Shown in pieces: positions 16,094-24,489 of a DNA stretch of 64,000 bases. Both the position numbers and the translations under genes were made by a program. Location of the stretch: the NCBI GenBank assembly GCA_910577925.1, contig CAJTOI010000004.1, forward strand, positions 118,605 through 182,604. The letters run 5' to 3'. The notes below the pieces were generated by a model. It searched no databases. It saw only the letters and a list, made by a program, of their open reading frames with translations, and was not told where the DNA came from. Position 1 is the stretch's first letter; every line of letters starts with the position of its first letter. The stretch is from an uncultured Roseburia sp. GTDB lineage: Bacteria; Bacillota; Clostridia; Lachnospirales; Lachnospiraceae.

Positions 16094-18007
16094 TCACCTG
16101 TACTGAATCTCTGACACGGTAATCTCCGGCATAAGGACTCCGACCTCATCGCACATCTTCTCGATCTGCTCCTGCAGATACGGCATCTTCTCCGCAATAT
16201 TCTCCACCTTGGGCCCGAGGATCAATTCTTTTATCCAGATATAAAAATCCGGCTGCAGATACAGCTTGGGGAACTCCCCCGGCGTGTGCCGGAAATCATC
16301 CGACGCCCAACCGTAGCTGTACAGAATGCGCAGCTCCTGCTCATGCTGATAATCCGCATCCTTAAACAGAAACGTGATCGCGTCTAAGATTTGAAAATAA
16401 ATCTGCAGTGCAGCCGGATTGCTCCGGAGCCTGTCATAAAACTGCTGCAGCAGCTTTAAATATGCCGCCAGGCTTCTCCAGTCTTCAATATGCGGATTCG
16501 CCTCCTTTGTGGCCCGATAGCCGCCCCTTGATTTTTTCAGATAGCAGACACGGTACAGCGGAATCTTCGCAAGCTGCTCATTGTCCTCCAGACAATCCTT
16601 GTCCAGGATCACACAGCAGCCTTTGGCATGGTTTCCGTACATTTCCCACATCGGCAGATCATCGATCAGGGACGTAAAACATTTCATAAACACATACGGA
16701 TAGCGCACCGACTTTCTCGACCGCTCCCCGTCCTCCGCGTCTTTCCGGCAGACGAACCGCTGCAGCGTCTTCCCCTCATTCGGGTCATTCATATACGCCA
16801 TATGCATAACCGACAGTTTCCCGCACTCCTCGCCCGCATGCTCCGGCAGCAGAAAACGGAATGTCTCAATCGAAGTGTAGTAGGCCAGCTCCTGCTCCGT
16901 GTCCTCCTCGAGCAGAAGAAACGAAATCAGCTCCGTCACGCCCGCGCACTTTGCCAGATCGAGCAGCGTTTCATACGGGATTTGCTCCTCGTTTTTCACA
17001 CTTCTCACATATTTTCGAATCGGAAAAAGGTTTTCCCGCGTCGTCTCGTACAGCCCCCTCCACACGGCATCCCTGTAGTCTGTCTGTATCGCCTCCCCTT
17101 CATCGGCCAGAAAGAACAGGGCATACGGCAGACCCATGCGTTTCATCACAAGCGCCATACTGTAACAGCGGCGGACGGAACCGCGCATCTCCTGCCTCAC
17201 GTTTTCCTTCTGCCTGCCTTCCCACGCATCGATAAACTGCCTGTATGCCGCACAGAATCTGTCTGCATAATCTAACAGCCGGCCATATGCGCCCGGATTT
17301 TCTGCTCGCTGTCCGATAAATGCCGCATAGAGCTCCCTGCATCCGTATTCCTCTTCCCTTACATCCTCCTTCTTTGAGGATAACATCTTTTCCGCGGCGA
17401 TTGCCCGTAAGTCCGCAAGCTCCGGTATCTCCCTTTTTCGTTTGAGACTTCGCCCTCTCTCATCTTCATCTGTCTCCCAGTCCAGCGCCGCAAGCTCATA
17501 AAACCGCACGGCCGCCTCAATATCGCGCTTCTCAAACAGCATCTTGTCGCCGCAGGCCATATACAGTTCGTCAAAATCAAGCGCATAGAGCGCTCCGCTC
17601 TCACAGTAGTCCTCCCAGTAGCGGCACACGATATCCGCCAGTTTTTCCTTCAGATTATAAGTCGCGGCATAGCGGAGCAAAAACTCTGCATGTTCCCTCG
17701 TCCCCGCAGACATCAGCTCAGAGACATGCAGATAATTAATAATATCCTTATAAAAGCGGTTGAAATACAACCAGTAGCGCGCTTTTGGCTGATTTTTTCT
17801 GCGAATCCGCTCCGCCATGCAGAGCGCATGCTGGTATGCCAGTTCGTCGTCATCGACATAAAGCCCGAACGACTCCCCCGAAGCGTAGTCCTCACCGACA
17901 TTTATCGCGGGAGACGGAACCTCCCGCTCCGCGACAAACACGTTGTCGCCGTACCAGTTCTTCCAGTCCGGAAATGTCAGATTCAGCCTGAGTATCTCAT
18001 AGTTCAT
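16094..18007 (-). CDS. Large protein with a C-terminal DUF2971-like domain
   Basis: A 637-aa cytosolic protein. The N-terminal 350 residues are mostly helical, with a TPR-like look (RFYELAALDWETDEDERG). The C-terminal part from about residue 375 resembles DUF2971: YYTSIETFRFLLP, MHMAYMNDPNEGK, FMKCFTSLIDDLPMWEMYGNHAKGCCVILD (split here) and ELRILYSYGW. DUF2971 has no settled biochemistry. AAGGAGAAG precedes the ATG. It starts 47 bases after feoB and is probably on the same transcript. The pairing of a DUF2971 domain with so long an N-terminal extension is unusual to me. Confidence 0.8.
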   Translation of the reverse strand: MNYEILRLNLTFPDWKNWYGDNVFVAEREVPSPAINVGEDYASGESFGLYVDDDELAYQHALCMAERIRRKNQPKARYWLYFNRFYKDIINYLHVSELMSAGTREHAEFLLRYAATYNLKEKLADIVCRYWEDYCESGALYALDFDELYMACGDKMLFEKRDIEAAVRFYELAALDWETDEDERGRSLKRKREIPELADLRAIAAEKMLSSKKEDVREEEYGCRELYAAFIGQRAENPGAYGRLLDYADRFCAAYRQFIDAWEGRQKENVRQEMRGSVRRCYSMALVMKRMGLPYALFFLADEGEAIQTDYRDAVWRGLYETTRENLFPIRKYVRSVKNEEQIPYETLLDLAKCAGVTELISFLLLEEDTEQELAYYTSIETFRFLLPEHAGEECGKLSVMHMAYMNDPNEGKTLQRFVCRKDAEDGERSRKSVRYPYVFMKCFTSLIDDLPMWEMYGNHAKGCCVILDKDCLEDNEQLAKIPLYRVCYLKKSRGGYRATKEANPHIEDWRSLAAYLKLLQQFYDRLRSNPAALQIYFQILDAITFLFKDADYQHEQELRILYSYGWASDDFRHTPGEFPKLYLQPDFYIWIKELILGPKVENIAEKMPYLQEQIEKMCDEVGVLMPEITVSEIQYR

Positions 18008-18054
18008 GCCGTCTTCTCCTTTGTCTTAGCCCGTCTCTGCTTTCGCACCGCGTG

Positions 18055-20400
18055 TCACAGAAACATACCGCCGATACCGCGCACGGCAAACGCCGCAAGC
18101 CAGGCGATCACACACTGCCCGATGACAACCGCCGCAGCCCACTTTCCGCCCAGCTCCCGGCGGATCGCCGCCACCGCCGCCACACAGGGCGTATAGAGCA
18201 GGCAGAATACCAGCAACGCCGCCGCATTCAGCGGTGTCAGCAACGTATCCAGCGCCTCCCCGGACGGTATCAGCACGGACAGCGTGGACACCACACTCTC
18301 CTTTGCCATAAAACCGGTAATCAGCGCCGTCGAAATCCGCCAGTCCCCAAAGCCGAGCGGAGCAAACAGCGGAGCGATGACGCCCGCCGCCATCGCAAGA
18401 ATGCTGTCCTGCGGATTCGTCACCACATTGAACTGAATATCAAACGTCTGCAGCGCCCATATGACGATCGTCGCGATAAAAATCACTGTAAATGCTCTCT
18501 GCAGAAAATCCTTTGCCTTCTCCCACAAAAGCTGCATCACATTTTTCATGCCGGGCATGCGGTAATTCGGCAGCTCCATGACAAACGGAACCGGCTCCCC
18601 GCGGAAAATACTGCGCTTCATCACCAGCGCCGCCAAAATCCCGACGGCAATCCCGGTAAAATACAGCCCGCACATCACGAGCCCGCCGTGCTCCGGGAAA
18701 AACGCCGCCGTGAAAAACGCGTAAATCGGCAGCTTTGCCGAGCAGCTCATAAAGGGCGTCAAAAGAATCGTCATCTTGCGGTCCCGCTCGGAAGAAAGCG
18801 TGCGGCTCGCCATGACGCCCGGCACCGTGCACCCGAAGCCGACCAGCATCGGCACGATGCTCCGCCCCGACAGCCCGATCCGCCGCAGCAGTTTATCCAT
18901 AAAAAAGGCTACCCTGGCCATATAGCCGCTGTCCTCAAGCATGGACAGGAAAAAGAACAGCGTCACGATAATCGGGAGAAACCCGAGCACGCTGCCGACC
19001 CCGTTAAATATTCCGTCGATAATCAGAGAACAGAGCGTCTCATTCACATTCCCCGCCGCAAGCGCCAGTGCCGCCCACCCGGTCAGCTTTTCGACCCCGG
19101 CCTCAAGCAGCGCCGCAAGCCCCGCCCCGATTACCTCAAAAGTCAGCCAGAACACCAGCGCCATGATGCCGATAAACGCCGGAATCGCGGTATATTTTCC
19201 CGTCAGAACACGGTCGAGCCTGCGGCTTCTCACATGCTCTCTGCTCTCCCTCGGCTTTACGACCGCAGCCGCGCAGACCTTCTCAATATAACGGAACCGC
19301 ATATCCGCGATCGCAGCCGCGCGGTCAAGTCCCCGCTCCTTTTCCATCTGACAGATAATATGCTCAATCATATCCCGCTCATTGGCATCAAGCTGCAGCT
19401 TCTCCAGAATCTGCGCATCCCCCTCCGCCAGCTTTGAGGCCGCAAACCGTGCGGGAATCCCCGCCGCACCTGCGTGGTCTTCAATCAGATGCATAATGCC
19501 GTGAATACAGCGGTGCACCGCGCTCTGTTCGTCCTCGGCCCCGCAGAAATCCACCTCGTTCGGCTTCTCCTGATACTTTGCCACATGCAGCGCGTGATCC
19601 ACAAGCTCCCCGATCCCCTCATTTTTTGCAGCGGAAATCGGCACTACCGGAATCCCGAGCATCTGTTCCATCTCGTTAATCCGGACAGCGCCGCCGTTCT
19701 CCCGCACTTCGTCCATCATATTTAACGCCACCACCATCGGCGTTTCAAGCTCCATCAGCTGCATTGTCAGATAGAGATTCCGCTCTATATTGGAGGCGTC
19801 CACAATATTGATAATCCCCTTCGGTTTCTCCCGCAGGATAAATTCCCGTGTGACAATCTCCTCACTGCTGTAGGGGGACATCGAATAGATTCCCGGCAGA
19901 TCCGTAATCATCGTATTCTCGCATCCGCGGATCTCACCGTCCTTGCGGTCCACCGTCACCCCCGGGAAATTCCCCACATGCTGATTTGCGCCGGTCAGAC
20001 GGTTAAACAGCGTCGTCTTGCCGCTGTTCTGGTTCCCCGCGAGCGCAAAGGTCAGTGTGACTCCCGCCGGAAGCGGATGCTCGTCTTCTCTGATGTGATA
20101 CTTGCCTCCCTCTCCGAGGCCCGGATGCGGAATCTGTCTCTTTCGCCGCTTCTCTTCCCCTTCATCATCCGCATCCGCAATCTCACTGATCTCTATGTCC
20201 CGCGCATCCGCCAGCCGCAGCGTCAGTTCATAGCCATGAATGCGCAGCTCCATCGGGTCTCCCATCGGCGCATACTTTACAAGCGTAACCCCCGCCCCCG
20301 GAATTAATCCCATGTCCAGAAAATGCTGGCGCAGCGCGCCCTCTCCCCCGACAGACAAAATCCTGGCTGTCTTTCCGATTTCAAGCTCATTTAAAGTCAT
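18055..20400 (-). CDS. feoB: Fused FeoA-FeoB ferrous iron transporter
   Basis: A 781-aa Fe(II) importer. Residues 1-75 are a FeoA SH3-like domain (MTLNELEIGKTARILSVGGEG). A charged linker follows, then the NFeoB GTPase (G1 GNQNSGKTT, G3 DLPGIYSM, G4 NMMD; about 115-280), a helical domain, and the membrane core with two Gate motifs (MLVGFGCTVPGVMASR and FMAKESVVSTL). FeoA and FeoB are separate proteins in many bacteria and the fusion is known in some Clostridia. The ATG at 20400 starts the FeoA domain and has GAGGG upstream. It is followed by the DUF2971-type, ferredoxin and 4Fe-4S genes. Confidence 0.96.
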   Translation of the reverse strand: MTLNELEIGKTARILSVGGEGALRQHFLDMGLIPGAGVTLVKYAPMGDPMELRIHGYELTLRLADARDIEISEIADADDEGEEKRRKRQIPHPGLGEGGKYHIREDEHPLPAGVTLTFALAGNQNSGKTTLFNRLTGANQHVGNFPGVTVDRKDGEIRGCENTMITDLPGIYSMSPYSSEEIVTREFILREKPKGIINIVDASNIERNLYLTMQLMELETPMVVALNMMDEVRENGGAVRINEMEQMLGIPVVPISAAKNEGIGELVDHALHVAKYQEKPNEVDFCGAEDEQSAVHRCIHGIMHLIEDHAGAAGIPARFAASKLAEGDAQILEKLQLDANERDMIEHIICQMEKERGLDRAAAIADMRFRYIEKVCAAAVVKPRESREHVRSRRLDRVLTGKYTAIPAFIGIMALVFWLTFEVIGAGLAALLEAGVEKLTGWAALALAAGNVNETLCSLIIDGIFNGVGSVLGFLPIIVTLFFFLSMLEDSGYMARVAFFMDKLLRRIGLSGRSIVPMLVGFGCTVPGVMASRTLSSERDRKMTILLTPFMSCSAKLPIYAFFTAAFFPEHGGLVMCGLYFTGIAVGILAALVMKRSIFRGEPVPFVMELPNYRMPGMKNVMQLLWEKAKDFLQRAFTVIFIATIVIWALQTFDIQFNVVTNPQDSILAMAAGVIAPLFAPLGFGDWRISTALITGFMAKESVVSTLSVLIPSGEALDTLLTPLNAAALLVFCLLYTPCVAAVAAIRRELGGKWAAAVVIGQCVIAWLAAFAVRGIGGMFL

Positions 20401-20531
20401 ATGTACAATCCCTCTGTGATGTTTATATACGATCGCAAGTTCGCGTGCATACATTGCACTGCTCATTGCTTTCGTGGATATTATACTACAGATTCCAGGG
20501 ATTGTTATCTATTATTTTTCCGGTCTGCCGC

Positions 20532-22142
20532 TTATTCGCACCCGATAATCTTTTCCTTCACCGGAAGCAGCAGCGCGGGCGACACCGACAGCTCGTCGAT
20601 TCCCATTTTCACAAACGTTTCCGTTAGCTCTGTGTCCGCGCCGAGCTCACCGCAGATTCCGACCCATATCCCGGCCTTGTGCGCGTTTTTTACGGTCATC
20701 TCTATCATGCGCAGCACCGCCGGATGGTGCGCGTCAAAAAAGTCATGGAGCTTCTCGTTCTGCCTGTCAACCGCCAGCGTGTACTGCGTCAGATCGTTTG
20801 TCCCGATACTGAAAAAATCCACCTCCTGCGCGAGCTCTTCCGATATCATAACCGCCGCCGGCGTCTCAATCATCACGCCGAGCTCCACGGTCCCGCAGGC
20901 AATCCCCTGCTCCGCGAGCTCCTGTGTGATCTCCGCGACGATTTCTTTGACCCTGCGTATCTCCCACAGCGATGTGATCATCGGAATCATCACCGAAATA
21001 TTCCCGTACGCGCTCGCGCGGTACAGCGCGCGCAGCTGCGTGCGGAAAATATCCTCTCTCGTCAGACAGATGCGGACGGCGCGGTATCCCATCGCCGGAT
21101 TCTCCTCCCGGTCGAGATTAAAATAACCGATCTGCTTGTCGGCTCCGATATCGAGCGTGCGAATAATGACCTTCTTTCCGGCCATCATCTCCGCCACCTG
21201 CCGGTATACTTTCTGCTGCTCCTCCTCGGTCGGATATGTCTCCGACTGCAGATACAAAAACTCGCTGCGGAATAAGCCGATTCCCTCCGCGTCGTTCTGC
21301 AGCGCGGCGCCGATGTCTCCCACTCCGCCGATATTCGCGTACAGCTTTACGCTTCTGCCGCTCTTTGTGACTGTGGGCTTCCCTTTAAGCTCCGCCAAAA
21401 GCCTGCGCTTTTCAAGCTCTTCCTGCTGCCTTGCGCGATAAAACTCCAGTGTCTCTTCATCCGGCTCCACAATCAGCTTTCCGGCAAAGCCGTCCGCGAT
21501 TGCCGTTTTCCCGGCCGTCCCTTCCGGAACCGGCGTCATGACAATGGCGGGAATATTCATCGTCCGCGCCAGAATCGCCGTGTGGGAATTGGTGGAACCG
21601 AATCTTGTGACAAACGCAAACACTTTCGTCTTGTCAAGCTGCACGGTCTCGCTCGGCGCGAGATCATCCGCCACAAGGATTCCTGCCTCCTCCGATTTTT
21701 CGGCCGTCTCCTCGCCCGAAAGAATGCGCACGATGCGCGCGGAAATATCTTTTACATCCGCCGAGCGCGCCTGCATGTACGCATCGTCCATTGCCGCGAA
21801 TATCTCGGCAAAATTATCCCCGGTCATCGAGACCGCATACTCTGCATTTACCCCCTGCGTCTCTATGATATTGACAACCGAATCGATATAGTCGAGGTCC
21901 TCGAGCATCATCTGGTGCACCTCAAAGATAGCGGCGCTCGCCGCTCCGACTTCCTTCTGCGCCTTCTCATAAAGCTCCTGCAGCTGCCCTGCGGCCGTCT
22001 CCTTCGCCTGATGGAAACGCTCCACCTCCTGCCCCGGCTCCTCGATGTGGCAGCGCCTGACCACGGCCTCCGTCTTGCCCGTCTCCACGATTTTCCCGAT
22101 TGCAATTCCGCCAAACGCGGCTTTTCCCTGATACTCTACCAT
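20532..22142 (-). CDS. ptsI: PTS enzyme I (phosphoenolpyruvate-protein phosphotransferase)
   Basis: Cytoplasmic enzyme I, 536 aa, which moves phosphate from PEP to HPr. Seen: the active-site His in TRFGSTNSHTAILARTMNIPAIV (read in parts), the PEP-binding EGIGLFRSEFLY and the C-terminal DFFSIGTNDLTQY and GICGELGAD motifs. The length is slightly shorter than the usual 570. GGGAGG precedes the ATG at 22142. It is the last gene of the alpha-glucoside PTS operon, 22 bases after ptsH, so this organism carries EI within a sugar-specific operon. Confidence 0.95.
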   Translation of the reverse strand: MVEYQGKAAFGGIAIGKIVETGKTEAVVRRCHIEEPGQEVERFHQAKETAAGQLQELYEKAQKEVGAASAAIFEVHQMMLEDLDYIDSVVNIIETQGVNAEYAVSMTGDNFAEIFAAMDDAYMQARSADVKDISARIVRILSGEETAEKSEEAGILVADDLAPSETVQLDKTKVFAFVTRFGSTNSHTAILARTMNIPAIVMTPVPEGTAGKTAIADGFAGKLIVEPDEETLEFYRARQQEELEKRRLLAELKGKPTVTKSGRSVKLYANIGGVGDIGAALQNDAEGIGLFRSEFLYLQSETYPTEEEQQKVYRQVAEMMAGKKVIIRTLDIGADKQIGYFNLDREENPAMGYRAVRICLTREDIFRTQLRALYRASAYGNISVMIPMITSLWEIRRVKEIVAEITQELAEQGIACGTVELGVMIETPAAVMISEELAQEVDFFSIGTNDLTQYTLAVDRQNEKLHDFFDAHHPAVLRMIEMTVKNAHKAGIWVGICGELGADTELTETFVKMGIDELSVSPALLLPVKEKIIGCE

Positions 22143-22164
22143 GGATAATCCTCCCTTCGGATAA

Positions 22165-22422
22165 TCACAGATTCTCCTCAAAAAAAGCTTTCACTGCCGC
22201 AAGAGACGCCTCCTCGTCTCCGCCCTCAATCTCAATCGACACCTCGTCATTGCATTTGATCCCCATCGCCATAATCGCCATCAGCCTGGCGCCCTCCGCG
22301 GCAGCCTCACCCTTGCGTATCGTCACTTTGCTGTCCAGCTCTTTTACTTTCTTCACGAGAAGTCCTGCCGGTCTCGCGTGGATTCCCATTTCGTCCCTGA
22401 TCGTATAGGTAAATGATAACAT
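22165..22422 (-). CDS. ptsH: HPr-family phosphocarrier without Ser46
   Basis: An 85-aa HPr. The catalytic His15 is present in GIHARPAG. At position 46, where the HPrK/P-phosphorylated serine of Gram-positive HPr lies, the residue is Arg (EGARLMAIMAMG, against KSIMGVMSLG in typical HPr). The protein should therefore carry phosphate from EI to EIIA but not take part in seryl-phosphate / CcpA repression. It may be a dedicated HPr for this operon. It lies between the EIIA gene and ptsI. Confidence 0.93.
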   Translation of the reverse strand: MLSFTYTIRDEMGIHARPAGLLVKKVKELDSKVTIRKGEAAAEGARLMAIMAMGIKCNDEVSIEIEGGDEEASLAAVKAFFEENL

Positions 22423-22536
22423 CTCAATTCCTCCTTCTATTAAAAATACATTTTAATCGCAATTGCGCCGTCTCCGGCAAAACAGGCAGATAAAATCGGA
22501 GCAGGAACCAAATCACAGCCCCTGCTCCGGTACGTC

Positions 22537-23046
22537 TTACCTGCTGATACGCAAAACGTCGGCTCCAAGCGGAACCTCACCCGCGGCAACCGCCTCCACA
22601 GAAGCAAAATCGTCGGAGTTTGTGACGGCCATAATCACCGTCTGTGCATGGCCTGCGGCACGAATTTTATCGAGATCCATCGTCAGAAGCAAATCTCCTT
22701 TTTTTACGGTTTGACCGGCCGATACGACGTTCGAGAAACCGTCTCCGCCCATCTCAACCGTGTCCACCCCCACATGAATCAGGATTTCCATGCCGAAAGC
22801 CTCCATACCGAGCGCGTGCAGCGTGTCGGTCAGCTGGCTGATGCGGCCGTCCGCAGGAGCGTATACCTTTCCCTCACTCGGATCAATGCCGCAGCACACA
22901 CCCATAATCCCCTGGGAAAACACCTCGTCGGGAACCTGCTCCATAGCCACGAATGTTCCTTTCGCAGGAGCCCCCAGCATCACAGGAGTATTCTCCGCCT
23001 TTGCTCCTTCGTCTTTCTCTGTTTTTAAGAAATCAAATAAGCCCAT
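22537..23046 (-). CDS. crr: PTS EIIA, glucose family
   Basis: A 169-aa soluble EIIA-Glc. The phosphorylated His91 lies in MEILIHVGVDTVEM and the second active-site His77 in TLHALG, matching His90 and His75 of the E. coli protein. It accepts phosphate from HPr and gives it to the EIIB domain of the permease two genes upstream. In the operon it follows the 6-phospho-glucosidase gene by 21 bases. Confidence 0.95.
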   Translation of the reverse strand: MGLFDFLKTEKDEGAKAENTPVMLGAPAKGTFVAMEQVPDEVFSQGIMGVCCGIDPSEGKVYAPADGRISQLTDTLHALGMEAFGMEILIHVGVDTVEMGGDGFSNVVSAGQTVKKGDLLLTMDLDKIRAAGHAQTVIMAVTNSDDFASVEAVAAGEVPLGADVLRISR

Positions 23047-23067
23047 TTTCGGTACCTCCCATGAAAT

Positions 23068-24429
23068 TTATTTCAGCTTTGGCCAGTAATCCTTGTTTGC
23101 CTCTATCATTTCATCAAGCACCGCTTTTGCCACGTTCATGCTCGGCACAGTCTTGTTGAGCGTGAATGCCTGCAGCACTTTCTCATAGCTGCCCTCAATA
23201 CAGCCTTCCACAAGCAGTTTTTCGCAGTTGAGCTGCTGCATCATCAGACCCTGCTGGAACAGCGGGATCGGATCCTGCGCGATAACCTCCGGGCCGTTCT
23301 TTCCCACATATGCAGGCACTTCAACCATCGCGTCATGCGGCATATTCGGCAGTGCGCCCCGGTTCTCGGTGATCACCAAGAACCGTGCCTTGGTGTCATT
23401 TTTCAGGGCAATCGCCAGGTCCGCAATCCAGTCGCCGTGGCTTCCGGCATAAAATACGGTCTCGTCAAGCTCGCCCGTCTCAAGATAGCGGTCGATTCCC
23501 TCAAACAGATTTTTCTCGCGGCTGTCCATCACCTCGTTTGCACGCGTATAATTCGGGTCTGAGTGCTCTACAAACTCTTTCTGCTGTAAATAGTAGTTCA
23601 GGTATGTGTTCGGCAGCATATCTGGGAAATTCTCCATAATCTCATACTCGCCTTTCCACACATAATACCAGCTTCCCTTCGCGTGACGGTTGCCCGTTTT
23701 GCTGTTTTTCGCCAGCGACGGATTGCTGTTTAAGTAAGCCGCAGGCAGGAAAATCTCATTTTCTTTGATATATTTGCGCAGCGGAGTCAGGATATCCTTG
23801 CCGTTATGCTCGATGGAAGTAAACCATCCGAAATGGTTGAGTCCGAAATAATCGTAAATGATTTCTTTTTTATTCTTGATCTCGAGCGCAGCGGCTACCA
23901 TATCGATAATCGCAATCGGCATATCACAGATATTGATGATACGCGCATTCGGCCGCAGACGGCGGCAAGCCTCGGAAACGATGGATGCCGGATTCGAGTA
24001 ATTGAGAATCCAGTGATCCGGCTTCGCGTATTTTTCCACATCGTCAATGGCCTCGATCATCGGGAAAATGGTTCGCATGCCGTATGCCATACCGCCGCAG
24101 CCGCAGGTCTCCTGTCCCACGCAGCCGTGGCGCAGCGGAATTTTCTCGTCCTGCTCGCGCATCGCATATTTGCCCACCCGCATCTGTGCAAAAATGAAAG
24201 AAGCATCCGTGTAAGCGGTCTCCGGGTCCGTGGTAACCGTGAGTTTGATGTCGCACTTGAGTTCCTCGTGGAGAATCCAGTCCACAACCACCGCCACTTT
24301 GTCCTGCCGCTCTTTGTCAATGTCAAAGAGACGAACTTCCGTCACGTCCAGCTCTTCCCTGCGCAGGGCAATTGATTTCACAATCCCCGGAGTAAATGTA
24401 CTTCCGCCGCCAATCAATGTAATAATCAT
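23068..24429 (-). CDS. malH: 6-phospho-alpha-glucosidase, GH4
   Basis: A 453-aa family GH4 enzyme, which needs NAD+ and a divalent metal. The Rossmann motif is IGGGSTFTPG at residues 7-15. The metal ligands are Cys168 in CDMP (168-171) and His199 in GLNHFGW. The CDMP signature marks 6-phospho-alpha-glucosidases; beta-specific members have CN(V/I)P. It hydrolyses the maltose-6'-phosphate or similar 6-phospho-alpha-glucoside made by the PTS. It is directly downstream of the matching EIICB gene. Confidence 0.93.
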   Translation of the reverse strand: MIITLIGGGSTFTPGIVKSIALRREELDVTEVRLFDIDKERQDKVAVVVDWILHEELKCDIKLTVTTDPETAYTDASFIFAQMRVGKYAMREQDEKIPLRHGCVGQETCGCGGMAYGMRTIFPMIEAIDDVEKYAKPDHWILNYSNPASIVSEACRRLRPNARIINICDMPIAIIDMVAAALEIKNKKEIIYDYFGLNHFGWFTSIEHNGKDILTPLRKYIKENEIFLPAAYLNSNPSLAKNSKTGNRHAKGSWYYVWKGEYEIMENFPDMLPNTYLNYYLQQKEFVEHSDPNYTRANEVMDSREKNLFEGIDRYLETGELDETVFYAGSHGDWIADLAIALKNDTKARFLVITENRGALPNMPHDAMVEVPAYVGKNGPEVIAQDPIPLFQQGLMMQQLNCEKLLVEGCIEGSYEKVLQAFTLNKTVPSMNVAKAVLDEMIEANKDYWPKLK

Positions 24430-24489
24430 AATCGTTCATCCTTTCTTTTACGTCACAGTCAACCTGTTTCTCTTTTTATTTGCCGAAGC

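Noticed and set aside
18052..19437. 461-codon plus-strand frame over feoB
   Set aside because: Composition is extreme (Arg, His, Gln, Pro rich) and it lies opposite the conserved FeoB membrane core.
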